56,080 bases of DNA from Acidobacteriaceae bacterium (GCA_003140235.1 PLJN01000081.1:1-56080), one strand, 5' to 3'. Positions 17,497 to 25,478 are shown, counted from the first letter of the stretch. Numbers and translations: made by a program. The notes: generated from the sequence alone by a model not told the origin.

Positions 17497-17569
17497 CCTG
17501 CGTACGGCAGCAACTGCGCGGAAAGTTCGTGAAAGTTAAGAGCGATTTCATAAGAAACAATTTGCTTGG

Positions 17570-17604
17570 GAAAGAGCGCCGGCGTTCATCGCCGGCGCTC
17601 TTTC
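17570..17604 (+). terminator. Hairpin terminator after MHYT gene
   Basis: A perfect 15-bp stem (GAAAGAGCGCCGGCG at 17570-17584, its complement at 17590-17604) with loop TTCAT. The stem ends in CTCTTTC, so a partial U-tract is supplied by the stem itself. Confidence 0.8.
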
Positions 17605-17702
17605 GATTTCGCGGGGACAATAACCGCGGCTCCGAGGCCTCAGAGACGACTGGGCTCCTGGCTTCCTTCATTCCCATTTCCGAGTTTAAAGCAATTTAAC
17701 GC

Positions 17703-17729
17703 TTAACCTATTCCCGGGTCTGCCGATAT
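17703..17729 (+). promoter_or_regulatory. Sigma-28-like promoter before receiver gene
   Basis: TTAA (17703-17706), a 15-base spacer and GCCGATAT (17722-17729) match the sigma-28/SigD pattern TAAA-N15-GCCGATAW with one mismatch in the -35. The -10 is 37 bases before the ATG at 17766. The context TCTGCCGATATAACCGGTGA is nearly repeated before the next gene, which supports function. Confidence 0.55.
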
Positions 17730-17765
17730 AACCGGTGAGGAGTTTATTGCACCGTCAGTTTTAGA

Positions 17766-18314
17766 ATGGCCGAAAAAATGGGCATCGGGGAAGCCAATTC
17801 CGGAGTGATACGCATTTCGCTCAAGCCAGAGCAACGCGGACAGGACATCGCTGCCGCTGCGCCGGACCCGCAACCGCAGGAGAGTGTCCAGCCTTTAAAC
17901 ATCTTGCTGGCGGAAGATAACGTGTTGAATCAGAAACTGACCGTGCGCCTGCTGGAGGGGTTGGGCCATCAAGTGGTCGTAGCCAATAACGGGCTGCAGG
18001 TATTGGAACGATTAGACACGCAATCCTTCGATCTGGTGCTGATGGACGTGGAAATGCCGGAGATGAACGGCTGTGCGGCCACTACCGCCATTCGCGCGCA
18101 GGAAGAGCACACGCAACTCCACATCCCGATCATTGCCATGACCGCGCATGACATGAGCGGCGATCGTGAGCGATGCCTGGAAGTGGGAATGGATGACTTT
18201 CTTGCCAAGCCTATTGATGCCACAAAACTGGGCGCCATCATCAAAAGGACCATGGAAAAGCACTCAGCTTCCAGTCTCCAGGCGGTCTCTGATTCGGCTG
18301 TGCGGCCTGCTTGA
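17766..18314 (+). CDS. Stand-alone receiver (REC) domain protein
   Basis: 182 residues. A Pro/Gln-rich leader of about 44 residues is followed by a complete receiver: acidic pocket LLAEDNVLNQ, phospho-acceptor Asp94 in LVLMDVEMPEMNG, Thr in IIAMTAHDM and Lys in FLAKPI. There is no DNA-binding or enzymatic output. The receiver is very similar to the C-terminal one of the hybrid kinase at 19987 (same LLAEDNVxNQxL, GDRERCLE, GMDDxxAKP blocks). It may be a phosphate sink, a shuttle, or the detached receiver of a once-hybrid kinase. It precedes the kinase genes but has its own promoter. Confidence 0.9.
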   Translation: MAEKMGIGEANSGVIRISLKPEQRGQDIAAAAPDPQPQESVQPLNILLAEDNVLNQKLTVRLLEGLGHQVVVANNGLQVLERLDTQSFDLVLMDVEMPEMNGCAATTAIRAQEEHTQLHIPIIAMTAHDMSGDRERCLEVGMDDFLAKPIDATKLGAIIKRTMEKHSASSLQAVSDSAVRPA

Positions 18315-18352
18315 TGGTTCTTTCATTTCCCATCTCTAAACTTCAAGTTATT

Positions 18353-18379
18353 TAAGCCCCAGCTCGTCTCTGCCGATGT
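18353..18379 (+). promoter_or_regulatory. Sigma-28-like promoter before histidine kinase
   Basis: TAAG (18353-18356), a 15-base spacer and GCCGATGT (18372-18379). The surrounding CTCTGCCGATGTACCCGTTG closely resembles the site at 17703-17729, and TTCATT-CCCAT upstream is also shared. The predicted start point near 18386 leaves a very short leader before the kinase ATGs at 18392, 18404 or 18419. Confidence 0.5.
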
Positions 18380-18391
18380 ACCCGTTGAGGC

Positions 18392-19990
18392 ATGCTCCGG
18401 CACATGGAAATCACAGCGATGACATACCCTAACTCCACGCTAGTTCGTCCCGTTTCAGAGACGGAAGAAGAGCAGATGCGCGGCCTCCTCGATATGGCCT
18501 TCCATGCATTTGTGGAGGTGGACGCCGAAGGGTTGATCACTGTTTGGAATCTGCAGGCCGAGAACTTGTTCGGATGGCCGCGGACGGAAGCCGTGGGACA
18601 AGGTCTTGTTTCCTTGATCGTCTCTCCGGGAGATCGTAGTTTTCTTCACAAGAGTGTGCACGAATGTTTTCACGCGGGAGCAGATTCAGACCAAAGCAGG
18701 CGGCTGGAAATCACCGCTTTGCACCGCGACGGGCATGAATTTCCGATTGAGCTGACCGTTTTTCTCACGAATTGCAGCGAAGCACCCCGGCTGAGCGCGT
18801 TCGTCCGCGATCTCCGTCCGCCGAAGCCGCTGGAGGAAGAGATTGAGGAACGGCGGCGGTTTATTGCCGACCAGCTTCCTGAGGCGTATCACGAGGTGGA
18901 TCTACGCGGAACTTTTCTTTTTGTGAACAAGCATCTGCGTAGTGACATCTGGAACACTTCTCCTATCGGCGTCAGCTACAAAGAAGTATTTAGTCCCGAA
19001 GAGGCTGCATGCTTGCGAGCGCACTATCAGGAAGTTCACCGGACCGGAAATTCGGCCAGGATCGAATACCAGAAAACGCACAACGGACAGACCCGCTTTT
19101 TCGAGCAGTCTGTGTCTCTTCTGAGAGACGCTGGCGGGAACCCTACTGAGTATGCTGTGGTGACCCGTGATTGCACCGAGCGCAAACTGAATGAATTCGA
19201 AGTGGTGAAGGCCAAGAAAGCTGCTGAGGCGGCCAGCAAGGCCAAGAGTGAATTCCTGGCCAATATGAGCCACGAAATCAGGACGCCTCTCAACGGAGTT
19301 ATGGGAATGCTTGAACTGGCCGCTCAGACCGAGCTCACCGCAGAGCAGGGTGAGTTGCTGAGGATGGCCGACGAGTCTGCCAAAACTTTACTGTCGGTAA
19401 TCAATGACATTTTGGATTTTTCCCGGATTGAGGCGGGCATGCTGGAGCTGGAGTGCGTCGAGTTTGAGCTGGCTGCAGCCGTTGCCGCAGTCATACACGA
19501 CCACGTCCCGAGCGCGCACCTAAAGGGGCTGAAACTGACGTATGACATCGCACCGGAGGTCCCGTGCTCGCTGGTAGGCGACTCTCCGCGATTGCAGCAG
19601 GTGTTGATGAACCTGGTGGGGAATGCAGTCAAGTTCACTGAGCGCGGAGAAGTGGTATTGCTGGTCGAGCGCGTCGTTGCGTACGACTTGAAGCCAGACG
19701 AAGTGCAGCTCCATTTCTTCGTAGTTGACACCGGAATTGGAATTCCAGTCGACAAACAATCACTCGTCTTTGAGGCCTTCTCCCAGGCAGACAGTTCTCC
19801 GAGTCGGAAGTATGGCGGTACAGGCCTGGGACTGGCAATCTGCTCACGCATTGTGAAGCTGATGAGCGGCGACATCCAGGTGGAAAGCAAAGTTGCTCAA
19901 GGGTCAACATTCCATTTCACCGCCACTTTTGCCATGGCCCAGGCAGCCTCAGGCGGCGGGGCCCTGGTCAGTTCAGGTCCGAAGGCATGA
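18392..19990 (+). CDS. Cytoplasmic PAS-PAS histidine kinase
   Basis: Up to 532 residues, no membrane segment. Two PAS domains (about 25-150, with FVEVDAEGLITVWNLQAENLFGW split as FVEVDAEGLI and FGWPRTEAVG; and about 155-265) precede a HisKA dimerisation domain (His294 in NMSHEIRTPLNGVMGM) and an HATPase domain with N box LMNLVGNAVKFTERG, DTGIGIP, and GTGLGLAI. There is no receiver domain, although its close paralogue just downstream has one. The start could be 18392, 18404 or 18419; the promoter at 18353-18379 would favour 18404 or 18419. The next gene overlaps by four bases (ATGA). Confidence 0.92.
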   Translation: MLRHMEITAMTYPNSTLVRPVSETEEEQMRGLLDMAFHAFVEVDAEGLITVWNLQAENLFGWPRTEAVGQGLVSLIVSPGDRSFLHKSVHECFHAGADSDQSRRLEITALHRDGHEFPIELTVFLTNCSEAPRLSAFVRDLRPPKPLEEEIEERRRFIADQLPEAYHEVDLRGTFLFVNKHLRSDIWNTSPIGVSYKEVFSPEEAACLRAHYQEVHRTGNSARIEYQKTHNGQTRFFEQSVSLLRDAGGNPTEYAVVTRDCTERKLNEFEVVKAKKAAEAASKAKSEFLANMSHEIRTPLNGVMGMLELAAQTELTAEQGELLRMADESAKTLLSVINDILDFSRIEAGMLELECVEFELAAAVAAVIHDHVPSAHLKGLKLTYDIAPEVPCSLVGDSPRLQQVLMNLVGNAVKFTERGEVVLLVERVVAYDLKPDEVQLHFFVVDTGIGIPVDKQSLVFEAFSQADSSPSRKYGGTGLGLAICSRIVKLMSGDIQVESKVAQGSTFHFTATFAMAQAASGGGALVSSGPKA

Positions 19991-22005
19991 AGCTGAAGGA
20001 TCAAAAGATGGGAAACGTTCCCGCAAGGCAGTTTTCGCCGGGTGTTGGCCGCGTCAGCGACCGCAGGCGTGCCATTCTGGAGCATGCCGTGGATGCTTTT
20101 GTCGAAGTGGATTCCATTGGACTGATTCGAGGCTGGAATGCTCAGGCCGCGGCCCTTTTCGGCTGGTCATGTGCGGAAGTGCTGGGCCGAAACTTCTCGC
20201 AATGCGTCGTGGCCCCGGGCGGTCGTACGGCCTTTGATAATAGGGTGAAACGGTTCCTGAGTCCTGGAACAAAGCCAGTTCGGAACGACTGGATCAAAGC
20301 GACCGCCTTGCACCGCAACGGGCGTGAATTCTCCGTTGAATTGGCGGCTTTGGCGATACCGCAGGATGAGGTCTTTCGCCTGACGGTGTTCGTGCGCGAC
20401 GTGACCCGCGAAGAAGAAATAGAAGAAGAGGCGGAGAAACGGCACCGCGCGATCATGGACCAACTCGAGGAAGCTTACACGGAAACTGATCTCCGCGGAA
20501 CGTATGTCTACACGGGCAAGAGCTCCTACCAGTTGTTTAACCGGCTCACAGAGAACGCCGGCGGTCTAAACTATAAAGACCTGTTCGACCCGGAAACCAC
20601 CGAATTTCTTCGCGCTACTTACAAGAAGGTTTATGACACGGGACAATCCGTGAAAACGGAGCACCTGGCTCGCCGGCGTGAGGGTGGCTCCGGAAAATTT
20701 GCGGAACTGTCCACTTCCTTGCGCAGAGATGTCCGCGGCACGCCCGTTGGGTTCATTACAATCAGTCATGATTGCACCCGGCGCAAGCGCGCTGCAATTG
20801 AACTCGTCCAGGCGAAAGACGAGGCTGAAGCAGCCAATATGGGTAAGAACGAATTCCTGGCCAACATGAGCCATGAGATCAGGACTCCCCTTAATGGTGT
20901 GCTCGGTATGCTGGAGCTGGCAGGCCACACGGACCTCACCATCGAGCAGAGAGAGCTGCTCGACCTGGCGCACAGCTCAGCGGACAGCCTGCTGGAAGTG
21001 ATCCATGACATTCTGGACTTCTCGAAGATTGAAGCCGGCCAGTTGAAATTCGACCACGTGGAATTTGACCTGCGCGACACCGTGATCGAGGCCATACGCA
21101 CCATCACCATCAACGCCCACAGCAAGGGCCTGGGACTGACGTTTGCCGTTGCCCCGGACATTGCCCAATTCTTTCTCGGCGATCCGATGCGGCTGAAGCA
21201 AGTGTTGATCAATTTACTGGGGAACGCGGTCAAGTTTACGGAGACTGGCGCCGTGACTCTCCGCGTCCAGCCTGGGAAATGGATCGGCGAAAAAACGGAG
21301 CTGGTTTTCTCGGTTTCCGATACTGGCATTGGTATTCCGGCGGAAAAACAAAAACTGATCTTTGAAGCATTCTCCCAGGCCGAGGCGACGACCACGCGCA
21401 AATTCGGTGGCACCGGTCTGGGGTTGGCAATAAGCTCCCGCATCGTCCAACTCATGGGCGGACACATCTGGGTGGAGAGTGAGCACAACGTGGGTTCCAC
21501 CTTTCATTTCACCGCTGCGTTGGAAACCGCGGAAGGCGTGGACGTCAAGCCGGCAATCTCTGACGTTGCTCGTCGGCAAGAAGAAGATGCAGAAGAAGAT
21601 GAAAAGTTCAGAATACTTTTGGCAGAAGATAACGTAGTGAATCAAAGGCTGGCAGTGCGGTTGTTGGAAAGATTTGGACATCAAGTTTTCGTGGCGAACA
21701 ATGGCCGGGAAGCGCTGGTGGCTGTCGAAAAGCAGGATTTTGATCTGGTGCTGATGGACGTACAAATGCCGGAAATGGACGGTTGCACCGCTACCCTGGC
21801 CATTCGCCACCAGGAAACGCAAACCAAGGCGCACCTGCCGATCATCGCTCTGACGGCGCACGCCATGAAAGGCGATCGCGAACGCTGCCTGGAGGCCGGC
21901 ATGGACGATTACATTGCCAAGCCAGTCAATCCCCTCGAGCTCAGGCAAACCATCGCACGAGTGATGCAGTCTCGCGTCCAGAATCTGATCTCAAAACGGG
22001 CCTGA
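19987..22005 (+). CDS. Cytoplasmic PAS-PAS hybrid histidine kinase
   Basis: 672 residues with the same order as the upstream paralogue: PAS (FVEVDSIGLIRGWNAQAAAL), second PAS, HisKA (His296 in NMSHEIRTPLNGVLGM), HATPase (LINLLGNAVKFTETG, DTGIGIP, GTGLGLAI). A C-terminal receiver is added (LLAEDNVVNQ, phospho-acceptor Asp591 in LVLMDVQMPEMDG, IIALTAHAM, YIAKPV). No Hpt domain or DNA-binding output is encoded nearby. The ATGA overlap with the previous gene indicates coupled translation, so both kinases are probably made together and may heterodimerise. It ends three bases from the convergent DAHP synthase gene. Confidence 0.94.
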   Translation: MKLKDQKMGNVPARQFSPGVGRVSDRRRAILEHAVDAFVEVDSIGLIRGWNAQAAALFGWSCAEVLGRNFSQCVVAPGGRTAFDNRVKRFLSPGTKPVRNDWIKATALHRNGREFSVELAALAIPQDEVFRLTVFVRDVTREEEIEEEAEKRHRAIMDQLEEAYTETDLRGTYVYTGKSSYQLFNRLTENAGGLNYKDLFDPETTEFLRATYKKVYDTGQSVKTEHLARRREGGSGKFAELSTSLRRDVRGTPVGFITISHDCTRRKRAAIELVQAKDEAEAANMGKNEFLANMSHEIRTPLNGVLGMLELAGHTDLTIEQRELLDLAHSSADSLLEVIHDILDFSKIEAGQLKFDHVEFDLRDTVIEAIRTITINAHSKGLGLTFAVAPDIAQFFLGDPMRLKQVLINLLGNAVKFTETGAVTLRVQPGKWIGEKTELVFSVSDTGIGIPAEKQKLIFEAFSQAEATTTRKFGGTGLGLAISSRIVQLMGGHIWVESEHNVGSTFHFTAALETAEGVDVKPAISDVARRQEEDAEEDEKFRILLAEDNVVNQRLAVRLLERFGHQVFVANNGREALVAVEKQDFDLVLMDVQMPEMDGCTATLAIRHQETQTKAHLPIIALTAHAMKGDRERCLEAGMDDYIAKPVNPLELRQTIARVMQSRVQNLISKRA

Positions 22006-22008
22006 GTA

Positions 22009-23046
22009 TCAGCGCGCCACCACACTTCGCGCAGCCGGATTGAACACTGCCCGCAACGGCTTCTGAAGATCAAGCATCAGGGATTCAAAGCCGGCGAAGT
22101 CCAAAGACTGCGGTCCATCCGACAGCGCCCTCTCAGGACAAGGGTGTACTTCCACAATGATTCCATCCGCCCCAATCGCAATGGCCGCGCGCGAGGCTGC
22201 TGCGATGAGCTCGCGTTTCCCCGTACCGTGCGAAGGATCAGCAATCACCGGCAGATGAGAAAGCTCGCGAGCCAGCGCCACCGCGGCCAGGTCCAAAGTG
22301 TTGCGCATCTCGGTCTCAAAGGTCTTGATGCCACGCTCGCAGAGCACAACTTGCGTGTTACCTCCGGACAGCAGATATTCGGCAGCCAGCAGCCACTCTT
22401 TCACGGTCGCCGAAGGACCACGTTTGAGCAGCACCGGCTTGTCTACACGGGCCAAGCGCCGCAGTAAGACAAAGTTCTGCATGTTGCGCGCGCCCACCTG
22501 GAGCATGTCCGCATATTCGGAGATTACGTCCACATCTTCCGTCCCCATGACCTCAGTGACCACGGGCAGCCCAGTCTCGTCGCCGGCCTCGCGGAGAAGG
22601 GAAAGCGCTTCCACGCCAAGTCCCTGAAATTCATAAGGCGACGTCCGAGGCTTGTAAGCGCCTCCGCGAAGCATGCACGCACCGGCAGCTTTGACCGCGC
22701 GCGCGGTAGAAAAGATCTGCTCACGAGATTCCACCGAGCAAGGCCCGGCAATCACAATGGCCTCCGGCCCGCCAATGCAGACGCCGCCCACATCCACCAC
22801 GGACCGAGCACCCCGCGCCTGCCGGCTAACCAGCTTGAACGGATGCGCGATAGCCACCACGTCATCCACTCCCGGCGCGGCCTTCAAGGCTTCCAATTCC
22901 GAGCGGCGTCCACTACTGCCCACGGCGGCAATAATCGTGCGCTCCGCCCCTTGCGTGATATGGGCCTGGTACCCAAGTTCGCGTATGCGGTCCACAACGT
23001 GGGCAATCTGGAGTTGGGTGGCTTGGTCAGACATATTAACGATCAT
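22009..23046 (-). CDS. aroF: DAHP synthase, type I-beta with regulatory domain
   Basis: 345 residues. The first ~70 residues are the ferredoxin-like regulatory domain (MIVNMSDQATQLQIAHVVDR and following), known in relatives to bind Tyr or Phe. The barrel has IAGPCSVESREQ, LRGGAYKPRTSPYEFQG, QVGARNMQNF, LLKRGPSATVKEWL, CERGIKTFE and DPSHGTGKRE. It condenses phosphoenolpyruvate and erythrose-4-phosphate to DAHP, the first step of aromatic synthesis. The start at 23046 was chosen on family length; it overlaps the chorismate mutase gene by 11 bases. A Phe/Tyr-rich leader and terminator stand upstream of both genes. Confidence 0.94.
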   Translation of the reverse strand: MIVNMSDQATQLQIAHVVDRIRELGYQAHITQGAERTIIAAVGSSGRRSELEALKAAPGVDDVVAIAHPFKLVSRQARGARSVVDVGGVCIGGPEAIVIAGPCSVESREQIFSTARAVKAAGACMLRGGAYKPRTSPYEFQGLGVEALSLLREAGDETGLPVVTEVMGTEDVDVISEYADMLQVGARNMQNFVLLRRLARVDKPVLLKRGPSATVKEWLLAAEYLLSGGNTQVVLCERGIKTFETEMRNTLDLAAVALARELSHLPVIADPSHGTGKRELIAAASRAAIAIGADGIIVEVHPCPERALSDGPQSLDFAGFESLMLDLQKPLRAVFNPAARSVVAR

Positions 23047-23416
23047 GTGTGGTCTCCTGTTTTGTTGCGAGTGTGTCTTTAGGGTGAGATTCACGAATGT
23101 GAGCTTCAAGCTGAGGTTCGAGTTGCAGCTCAAGTTGACGTTCAAGAAATTGGCATTCAAGCCGCCGTTCAAGCTGGCGCGATTCTTCAATCACCGCACG
23201 AAAAATCCGGGCCACAGCCAAGTTATCGAGCGGACCAGTATTCGAATGCTGCGCCCGCTGCACAACTTGCAGCTCCCGTTGCGGATCACATACAGGCTCA
23301 CCGTTCGCACGCTTCAGCGCAAAGACTTCGCAGGCAACCTGCGCCCGCAGGCTGACGATTCGTAGTAATTCGGCGTCAATACGGTCAATCTCCGCGCGCC
23401 GTTCTTCAATGGTCAT
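23036..23416 (-). CDS. aroQ: Chorismate mutase (AroQ type) with repeat tail
   Basis: 126 residues. Residues about 1-85 form the all-helical AroQ fold: IDRIDAELLRIVSLRAQVAC with its conserved Arg, VFALKR with the active-site Lys, and VARIFRAVIEESR. It converts chorismate to prephenate for Phe and Tyr. In Bacillus-like bacteria this domain is fused to DAHP synthase; here it is a separate gene that overlaps the synthase start by 11 bases, so a complex is likely. The tail after residue 80 is unusual: about six tetrapeptides of the form (Q/R)LEX encoded by a 12-base repeat. It may be a coiled-coil docking segment. Confidence 0.88.
   Translation of the reverse strand: MTIEERRAEIDRIDAELLRIVSLRAQVACEVFALKRANGEPVCDPQRELQVVQRAQHSNTGPLDNLAVARIFRAVIEESRQLERRLECQFLERQLELQLEPQLEAHIRESHPKDTLATKQETTHDR
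23102..23176 (-). repeat. 12-bp repeat coding (Q/R)LEX tetrapeptides
   Basis: Six consecutive units on the minus strand have the form CAR-CTY-GAR-NNN (one carries an extra Phe codon), giving QLER, RLEC, QFLER, QLEL, QLEP and QLEA. The third position varies while Leu-Glu is kept, so the peptide is probably selected. Confidence 0.75.
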
Positions 23417-23452
23417 GGCTGTTCTCCTGATAATCGTTCTTGTGAAAGCCCC

Positions 23453-23491
23453 CAAAAAGTAAAAGCCGCAACCCTTGTGGAGTTGCGGCTT
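23453..23491 (-). terminator. Attenuator terminator before aroQ-aroF
   Basis: On the minus strand AAGCCGCAAC (23491-23482) pairs with GTTGCGGCTT (23472-23463) over a nine-base loop, followed by a T-rich tract (CTTTTACTTTTT down to about 23454). A competing pairing exists: GTGGATTGCG in the leader can pair with CGCAA-C-TCCAC in the 5' arm and loop with one bulged C, which would prevent the terminator. The same GATTGCG also matches CGCAATC near 23514-23508. The terminator lies 37 bases before the chorismate mutase ATG. Confidence 0.82.
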
Positions 23492-23525
23492 CAGTTGAAC
23501 TTTATGATTGCGTCTTACGTTTTTC

Positions 23526-23633
23526 TTATACCCCAGGCCCCGCTGCGCAATCCACATAGTTCGACTCGGCCGCCACTCCGGTAAAGAAGTAGCTGGCGGC
23601 AAACCGAACGTATGTAAATCGCTGACTGTTCAT
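23526..23633 (-). CDS. Phe/Tyr-rich leader peptide (attenuator)
   Basis: A 35-residue frame from the ATG at 23633 begins MNSQRFTYVRFAASYFFTG and ends before TAA at 23528-23526. Seven of its residues are Phe or Tyr (F at 6, 11, 16, 17; Y at 8, 15, 26), clustered as F-x-Y-x-x-F and Y-F-F. The expected start of transcription is only about 12 bases upstream, and there is no good ribosome site, so translation may be nearly leaderless. It lies between a strong promoter and the terminator before chorismate mutase and DAHP synthase. The position and composition match pheA/pheST-type attenuation, where stalling on Phe or Tyr codons permits read-through. Confidence 0.7.
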   Translation of the reverse strand: MNSQRFTYVRFAASYFFTGVAAESNYVDCAAGPGV

Positions 23634-23651
23634 GGTGGATCTGTGGAGAAC

Positions 23652-23681
23652 AATGTAACGGAGCAGCGGAGGCGATGTCAA
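23652..23681 (-). promoter_or_regulatory. Sigma-70-type promoter of aromatic operon
   Basis: TTGACA (23681-23676), an 18-base spacer and TACATT (23657-23652) on the minus strand. The -35 is perfect and the -10 matches four of six positions. It lies directly upstream of the leader peptide. Confidence 0.72.
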
Positions 23682-23844
23682 CCAAAGATGTCTCCAAACT
23701 GCTTTGGCGTCGCGCGCTGCACTCTCAGTCCATATTGGGACACTTGTTCCAAAAACGAACCAAAAGCTTGAACGTCCTTAAAAAATAATCCATGGCCAGA
23801 CGGCGCGGTGGTAAGTTAACCGGCGAGTAAACGAGGAGATAAGA

Positions 23845-25362
23845 ATGCCTGCACGAATGATTACCTATAATAAACTAGCGGCCAAGGGCACGCCGGTGTC
23901 GGCTCGAGTGTTGTCAAACGCACTCTGGCAGAAGCTCATTGAGTCGAATCGAGATGTGCCGCGGAACTTCAGCCAACTCCGCCTTCTGGGCTATAGAATA
24001 TTTAATGTCCACCCGAAGCCCTCACCCAAAGCCCCGCCCGCACCTGAGTTCGCAAAAGTAGTCCATAACTACGATCTCGATGATCCTTGTGGTACAGGAC
24101 TGCTGGATTCTTTCGTGCAGGCGCTGGCCAATCCCGCCATCACGCCCGCGCAACATAAGCAACTGGACGAAGAGCTGGCAGCGGCAGTGCCGAAGTTGCC
24201 TAACAAGATGTCCACCACCCATTTCGACCTCCATTGGACGGAAACCGATCCCGACCCAAAGAACAACATCTCGCGCGCCCTCGTGGAAGCAACATCGCGA
24301 GACCTGGAGACAGCCTGGAGCGCTTACAATGCAGCATTCGGCCGCGCTCCGTATGTTGCGAAGAATCAAACAAAAATCCAGATCCAGTTCTATCTGCTGG
24401 CGGACGGCACGTCTGGTGTGACCAGTCCCGAGGGTCCCATTGACTTTAACTCGGAGAAGTTCACCGCGAATCCCGGCCTCTGCAAGCCCATCTCGGCGCA
24501 CGAACTTTTCCACCGCGAGCAGTACAGCTTCGGACTCAGCGTGAAGTACCGTCCGCCCGACCCAAAAGCGTGGTTCATTGAAGGGACGGCGAACTGGGGA
24601 TCGGTCTTTGTCTGGCAGACCGTTGCGCAGACGCGCGCCATCGAGCCGCTGTTTACCGACCCCAACCAGTCGCTCTTTGAAGCCAGTTACAAGGCCACGC
24701 CATTTTGGATTTTTATCCAAGGCATGCAATCGGACAAATACAGCAATGCCATCGTCGAGCTCTTCAAGCAGTTTGAAGACCTGACAGGAAGCATTATGGG
24801 CGCGGTGGAAACAGTCCTGGAACTCGCCTGGAACAGCGCGCAGCCTTACTCCAGGTTCGACTTCAACTTCATGCTGTTCAATTGGGCCCGCATCAATGAC
24901 CTGTGGCGGCAGAAGCGCAACGGCTACCTCAGCCTCGGACCGCTTTACCCGGTCATCAAGACCTCAGACGGTGCGACTATCACGCCCAAGCTTACGATCA
25001 GCACGCATAATCTCTCCAAAGACCAATCATTTTCCACAGCCGCTTCCGTCGAGGAGTACGGGACCCAGTATTACCAGGTCAATCTCGGAAATAACACGAG
25101 TGGAGTGGGGCTCTATGAGGAAACCAAGACGGACGGCGTGAAGTATCTTTATACAAACAGCTGGCTGCTCAATGGCCAGGTCCAGCTTTCCGACGTGAGT
25201 GACATTTCGCGTCTTGTGCAAGGCAACCTCGGCACAATGTACAGTATCACTCTGTCCTACGCCAACCAATTTGTTTTTACCGTGTCCGCGGACCAGCTTG
25301 GACCCAACAATTATCAGATCTACTTGTCGCCGACCAATAGTCCCAAGCCGCCCTGGAGATGA
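23845..25362 (+). CDS. Putative gluzincin metalloprotease, no signal peptide
   Basis: 505 residues with a good ribosome site (GAGGAGAT). A zinc motif HELFH starts at His219 (SAHELFHREQYSFG), and Glu246 in WFIEGTANWGSV is a plausible third ligand, as in gluzincins. The N-terminal 200 residues are mixed and not recognised. From about residue 370 the sequence is beta-rich (Ig-like repeat style, ending near SPTNSPKPPWR). No signal peptide is visible, which is unexpected for this sort of protease. It is convergent with the giant gene at 25584 and separated by two hairpins. Substrate unknown. Confidence 0.75.
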   Translation: MPARMITYNKLAAKGTPVSARVLSNALWQKLIESNRDVPRNFSQLRLLGYRIFNVHPKPSPKAPPAPEFAKVVHNYDLDDPCGTGLLDSFVQALANPAITPAQHKQLDEELAAAVPKLPNKMSTTHFDLHWTETDPDPKNNISRALVEATSRDLETAWSAYNAAFGRAPYVAKNQTKIQIQFYLLADGTSGVTSPEGPIDFNSEKFTANPGLCKPISAHELFHREQYSFGLSVKYRPPDPKAWFIEGTANWGSVFVWQTVAQTRAIEPLFTDPNQSLFEASYKATPFWIFIQGMQSDKYSNAIVELFKQFEDLTGSIMGAVETVLELAWNSAQPYSRFDFNFMLFNWARINDLWRQKRNGYLSLGPLYPVIKTSDGATITPKLTISTHNLSKDQSFSTAASVEEYGTQYYQVNLGNNTSGVGLYEETKTDGVKYLYTNSWLLNGQVQLSDVSDISRLVQGNLGTMYSITLSYANQFVFTVSADQLGPNNYQIYLSPTNSPKPPWR

Positions 25363-25389
25363 GTGAAGCTGAAAGCCGCAGGTGGAAGA

Positions 25390-25408
25390 ACGGCCTTTTC
25401 AAGGCCGT
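25390..25408. terminator. Hairpin after metalloprotease gene
   Basis: ACGGCCTT (25390-25397) and AAGGCCGT (25401-25408) pair with a three-base loop, 28 bases after the plus-strand stop codon. No clear T-run follows. Confidence 0.45.
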
Positions 25409-25436
25409 GAAAGGTCGAAAGATTATTGATAAGCGC

Positions 25437-25478
25437 TTTAGCGCTGCCGCGGCCTTTGCGGGTTCGCGGAGCGCTAAA
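25437..25478. terminator. Second hairpin between convergent genes
   Basis: TTTAGCGCT (25437-25445) and AGCGCTAAA (25470-25478) are a perfect 9-bp inverted repeat. Together with the hairpin at 25390 it probably ends transcripts from both sides. The remaining spacer to 25583 holds no gene. Confidence 0.45.

Noticed and set aside
23515-23697. 60-codon frame in another phase over the aromatic leader
   Set aside because: It starts upstream of the predicted transcript start and lacks the Phe/Tyr clustering; the 35-codon frame fits the promoter and terminator better.
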